Shown in pieces: positions 15,935 through 18,209 of a stretch of DNA of 18,209 bases. The notes beneath the pieces were generated by a model. It was not told the DNA's origin. It saw only the letters and a program-made list of their open reading frames with translations, and did no database searches. Every line of letters begins with the position of its first letter. The stretch's first letter is position 1. The translations under genes were made by a program, and so were the position numbers. Origin of the DNA: Candidatus Bathyarchaeota archaeon (GTDB taxonomy: Archaea; Thermoproteota; Bathyarchaeia; TCS64); contig JABXKY010000292.1 in the NCBI GenBank assembly GCA_013619005.1, forward strand, positions 1-18,209, in the 5' to 3' direction.

Positions 15935-15952
15935 GTGGATGTTAAATCCACC
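15934..15952 (+). terminator. Hairpin over the PhzF-like gene's stop codon
   Basis: GGTGGAT and ATCCACC form a perfect seven-pair stem with a five-base loop, starting at the last base of the TAG stop and ending 12 bases before the next gene. No T run follows, so attenuation or an RNA-processing point is more likely than full termination. Confidence 0.4.
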
Positions 15953-15964
15953 GAATAGTATCTA

Positions 15965-17140
15965 GTGGGGATTGATTTGAAGCTCAAGGATAGTTTTCCG
16001 TTAGCTGAAAAGCTAGTTTACTTTGACAACGCGGTTATGGGGTGCGTGCCTCAGAGTACTCTTGATTTGATGAAATTCTACAATGACGCTTATGTAAAAC
16101 ATATGAGTGGAAATGCGAAATGGGCGTTTAATGTTAAAGAGGGAGAGAACGCAAAAGGGAACGCGCTGGAATACTTCGCCCAAGTCATTGGGGCAAAGGT
16201 CAGTGAGGTTCTCAACGTACCCAATGCGTCCACCGGCATGAACATCGCCATGAGTATGATCCCCATCAAGAAGGGAGAAAACGTGGTCTCAACGGACCTT
16301 GCTTTCCCAATGGGAGCAGCCCTTGTGAGGAAGGCTGAGGAGAGGGGAGCTGAGGCTAGATGGCTGGCAAGCCATAACGGGGTTGTGGAGACAGAGGCAT
16401 TCGAGAAGGCGGTAGACGACAACACAGCGGTGATTTACGTTGATCAGCCCAGTTGGTTCAATGGCTACCTGTTCGACATCAGGGCACTGGCGGATTTGGC
16501 TCATGACCACGGGGCGTATCTCGTGGTTGACGCGACCCAGAGCATGGGATCTATCGACTGGCAAATAGACAAGACGGGTGTGGACTTTGCTGCTACAAGC
16601 ACGTACAAGTGGCTGCTCGGGGGAATGCCATCAAACTGCACAGGTTACCTTTACATGAAGGAAGAGCACGTTGACAGGTACGACCCTGTGTACGTTAGTG
16701 GAGGAGCTTACAGCTACGAACAGGGAGAAGTCAAGGGCCTGTACAAGGAGCACAGCTTTGAGCTGAACAAGGGTGTAAACAAGTACGCTGTCGCCAGAAG
16801 CCCAGAGTCCACTATAGTGGCGGTTGCCAACAGCATGAAGGTGCTGCTGGACCACGGGGTGAAAGAGATCGAGAGCCAGAACAAAAAACTGGTCTCCAAG
16901 CTGGTGGACGGCCTATCCGAGAGGGGATATAGCCTACAGAACCACGAGGACGTCAACAGGCACTGCTATCTCAACGTGAAGGTGCCTGAGTTAAAGACAG
17001 TTGTCGAGAAGTTGAACGCCGAGGACTACTGGTGCGCCCAGCGGGTCGGCGGCGTCAGGGTATCGCCCCACTTCTACAACACGGTGGATCAGGCCGACAG
17101 GTTCATGGACAAACTTGACGAGGTCGTCAAGTCCCTCTAA
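15965..17140 (+). CDS. Class V PLP-dependent aminotransferase-like enzyme
   Basis: The 391-residue protein is a fold-type I PLP enzyme of the aminotransferase V group (cysteine desulfurase, isopenicillin N epimerase, kynureninase-like). It shows NNAST-type substrate loop NVPNASTGMN (84-93), Asp189 of the VVDATQS pyridine-nitrogen contact, and Lys215 in STYKWLLGG as Schiff-base lysine. There is no cysteine loop typical of desulfurases. The reaction could be epimerisation, transamination or lyase chemistry on an amino acid; sequence alone does not decide. The start is GTG 15965, with TTG 15977 as an alternative that has GGGG upstream. The first 40 codons are richer in A+T than the rest. It follows the PhzF-like gene by 30 bases and is probably co-transcribed with it. 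Confidence 0.88.
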   Translation: MGIDLKLKDSFPLAEKLVYFDNAVMGCVPQSTLDLMKFYNDAYVKHMSGNAKWAFNVKEGENAKGNALEYFAQVIGAKVSEVLNVPNASTGMNIAMSMIPIKKGENVVSTDLAFPMGAALVRKAEERGAEARWLASHNGVVETEAFEKAVDDNTAVIYVDQPSWFNGYLFDIRALADLAHDHGAYLVVDATQSMGSIDWQIDKTGVDFAATSTYKWLLGGMPSNCTGYLYMKEEHVDRYDPVYVSGGAYSYEQGEVKGLYKEHSFELNKGVNKYAVARSPESTIVAVANSMKVLLDHGVKEIESQNKKLVSKLVDGLSERGYSLQNHEDVNRHCYLNVKVPELKTVVEKLNAEDYWCAQRVGGVRVSPHFYNTVDQADRFMDKLDEVVKSL

Positions 17141-17154
17141 TACCCCTCAATATC

Positions 17155-17164
17155 TTTCTTATAC
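17155..17164 (+). promoter_or_regulatory. TATA box of the M24 peptidase gene
   Basis: TTTCTTATAC lies 15-24 bases after the preceding stop. The predicted transcript start (about 17185) coincides with ATG 17187, suggesting a leaderless mRNA separate from the upstream pair. Confidence 0.5.
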
Positions 17165-17186
17165 TCGCTGGGCAATGTCATATGTT

Positions 17187-18209
17187 ATGGACTACGAGGG
17201 AAGGCTCAGCAGAGTACGTGAGGCCATGCGGGAGAAAGGCATAGCCCTCATGTATCTCAGAAGGGGCGCCAACCTGTTCTACTTGACGGGTATCAAGCGG
17301 AAGGGTCCCGAGCTAACTGACAGCAACAGCTACGGGGACTATATTCACGGCGCCTACATCACGCTAACGGGGGGTATAACCGTCGTCGCGCCCAGGATGG
17401 GGGCGAGTGGTTGGCAAAGGCAGGCCGAGGGTAAGCCTTGGATCACCAGGGTCCGCATATTGGACGAGAGCGAGAGGCCAAAGGAGGTCCTCAGGGAGGT
17501 CATTGGGCAGCTTAATATGCGGGGCAAGGGCGTGGCCATCGAGGAGAGGGCTTGGGCCCACACGGTTCTACTGTTCCGACAGGTGATGCCGTATAGCAAG
17601 CTCAGCAACGCCAGCGAGATCATCGAGCCGATGCGGATGATCAAGGACGGCGACGAGATCGAGGTCATGAAGAAGGCGGGGGAGATCACGGATCGGGTCT
17701 ACGGGAAGGTGGTTGACGGCCTTGAGAGGGGCATGACCGAGATAGACGTTGCCAGCGCTATTGATTACGAGTTCAGGAAGCAGGGGGCGGAGTACAACAG
17801 CTTCGTGACCGGCGTCAGGTTCAGGAGCCCCAGCCACCCGTGGGCTCTGGGGGAGTCGCCTGACGAGCCCAGGGTGCTGGAGGACGGGGACACCATCAGT
17901 TTTGATTTCGGCTGCGTCTACGAGGGTTACTGCAGCGATTTCGGTAGGACCGTCTTCGTGGGAGACCCCCCTGCCAGGGTGAGGGAGATCCATGACTTGG
18001 TTATGACGGCCCAGGGCACCGCGATTGAGCAGATGAAGGCGGGGGAGCTTACCTGCGAGCAGCTTGACAGCGTCGCCAGAGGTATAATCGAGCGGGCGGG
18101 GTACGGCGATAACTTTGTCCACAGGCTGGGGCACGGGATCGGGTTGACGGTCCATGAGCCGCCGTACCTGTACATCCCGGACAGGACGCTTCTCGCGGAG
18201 GGTATGACC
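17187..18209 (+). CDS. M24-family metallopeptidase (Xaa-Pro dipeptidase/creatinase-like), 3' truncated
   Basis: The frame stays open to the window end, giving 341 residues with no stop. An N-terminal creatinase-like domain (about 1-140) opens MDYEGRLSRVREAMREKG. A pita-bread M24 catalytic domain follows. Its metal ligands so far are Asp240 (SFDFG), Asp251 (CSDFGRT) and His316 (RLGHGIGL); the two expected glutamate ligands would lie beyond the edge. It should cleave a Xaa-Pro-type peptide bond or a related amide in the cytosol, using two divalent metals. The gene is the most GC-rich coding stretch here, with many AGG arginine codons. ATG 17175 is an alternative start, but the TATA position favours 17187. 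Confidence 0.88.
   Translation, partial: MDYEGRLSRVREAMREKGIALMYLRRGANLFYLTGIKRKGPELTDSNSYGDYIHGAYITLTGGITVVAPRMGASGWQRQAEGKPWITRVRILDESERPKEVLREVIGQLNMRGKGVAIEERAWAHTVLLFRQVMPYSKLSNASEIIEPMRMIKDGDEIEVMKKAGEITDRVYGKVVDGLERGMTEIDVASAIDYEFRKQGAEYNSFVTGVRFRSPSHPWALGESPDEPRVLEDGDTISFDFGCVYEGYCSDFGRTVFVGDPPARVREIHDLVMTAQGTAIEQMKAGELTCEQLDSVARGIIERAGYGDNFVHRLGHGIGLTVHEPPYLYIPDRTLLAEGMT

Overview
The window looks like a piece of an archaeal chromosome, probably from an uncultured non-euryarchaeal lineage. The evidence for archaea is direct. The 16S rRNA carries the archaeal 915-region signature (plus strand 5262-5281). Both rRNAs are bracketed by archaeal-style processing stems, and the 23S stem forms a textbook bulge-helix-bulge. 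Promoters are TATA-like, some genes look leaderless, and GGTGAT-type Shine-Dalgarno sites match the 16S tail. The 16S-23S spacer has no tRNA-Ala and no 5S gene follows the 23S. That layout is usual in TACK and Asgard-type archaea and less so in Euryarchaeota. I lean to Bathyarchaeia or an Asgard group such as Thorarchaeia, but cannot settle it without a 16S tree.

Layout. (1) 1-1247: a uroporphyrinogen-decarboxylase-fold protein with the H-x-C...C zinc signature of corrinoid methyltransferases, plus strand. (2) 1396-6440: a complete rRNA operon on the minus strand, in the order 16S, short spacer, 23S, with leader, trailer and a terminator-like hairpin. (3) 6533-7589: a PadR-type regulator (minus) divergent from a small TRAM-like protein (plus); a candidate operator pair brackets the PadR TATA box. 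(4) 7733-9240: a GatC/AtzG-like small protein translationally coupled to an amidase-signature enzyme. (5) 9227-10728: a minus-strand operon of a soluble histidine kinase and an HD-domain phosphohydrolase. (6) 10828-13223: an Eis-like GNAT acetyltransferase and a minimal DEAD-box helicase. (7) 13225-18209: an N-acyl-D-amino-acid deacylase-type amidohydrolase (minus), then a PhzF-like epimerase/isomerase, a class V PLP enzyme and an M24 metallopeptidase cut by the window end (all plus).

Functionally, regions 4 and 7 are dominated by amide and peptide-bond hydrolases and amino-acid-modifying enzymes (amidase, D-acylamino-acid deacylase, PLP enzyme, M24 peptidase). This fits an organism that lives on peptides, amides and modified or D-amino acids, and the corrinoid-methyltransferase-like gene would suit a methyl-group metabolism. 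No mobile element, CRISPR array, phage gene or defence system was seen. I found no clearly new multi-gene system. The most notable items are the two rRNA processing stems, the PadR operator pair, the coupled GatC-like/amidase pair and the kinase-HD operon without a response regulator.
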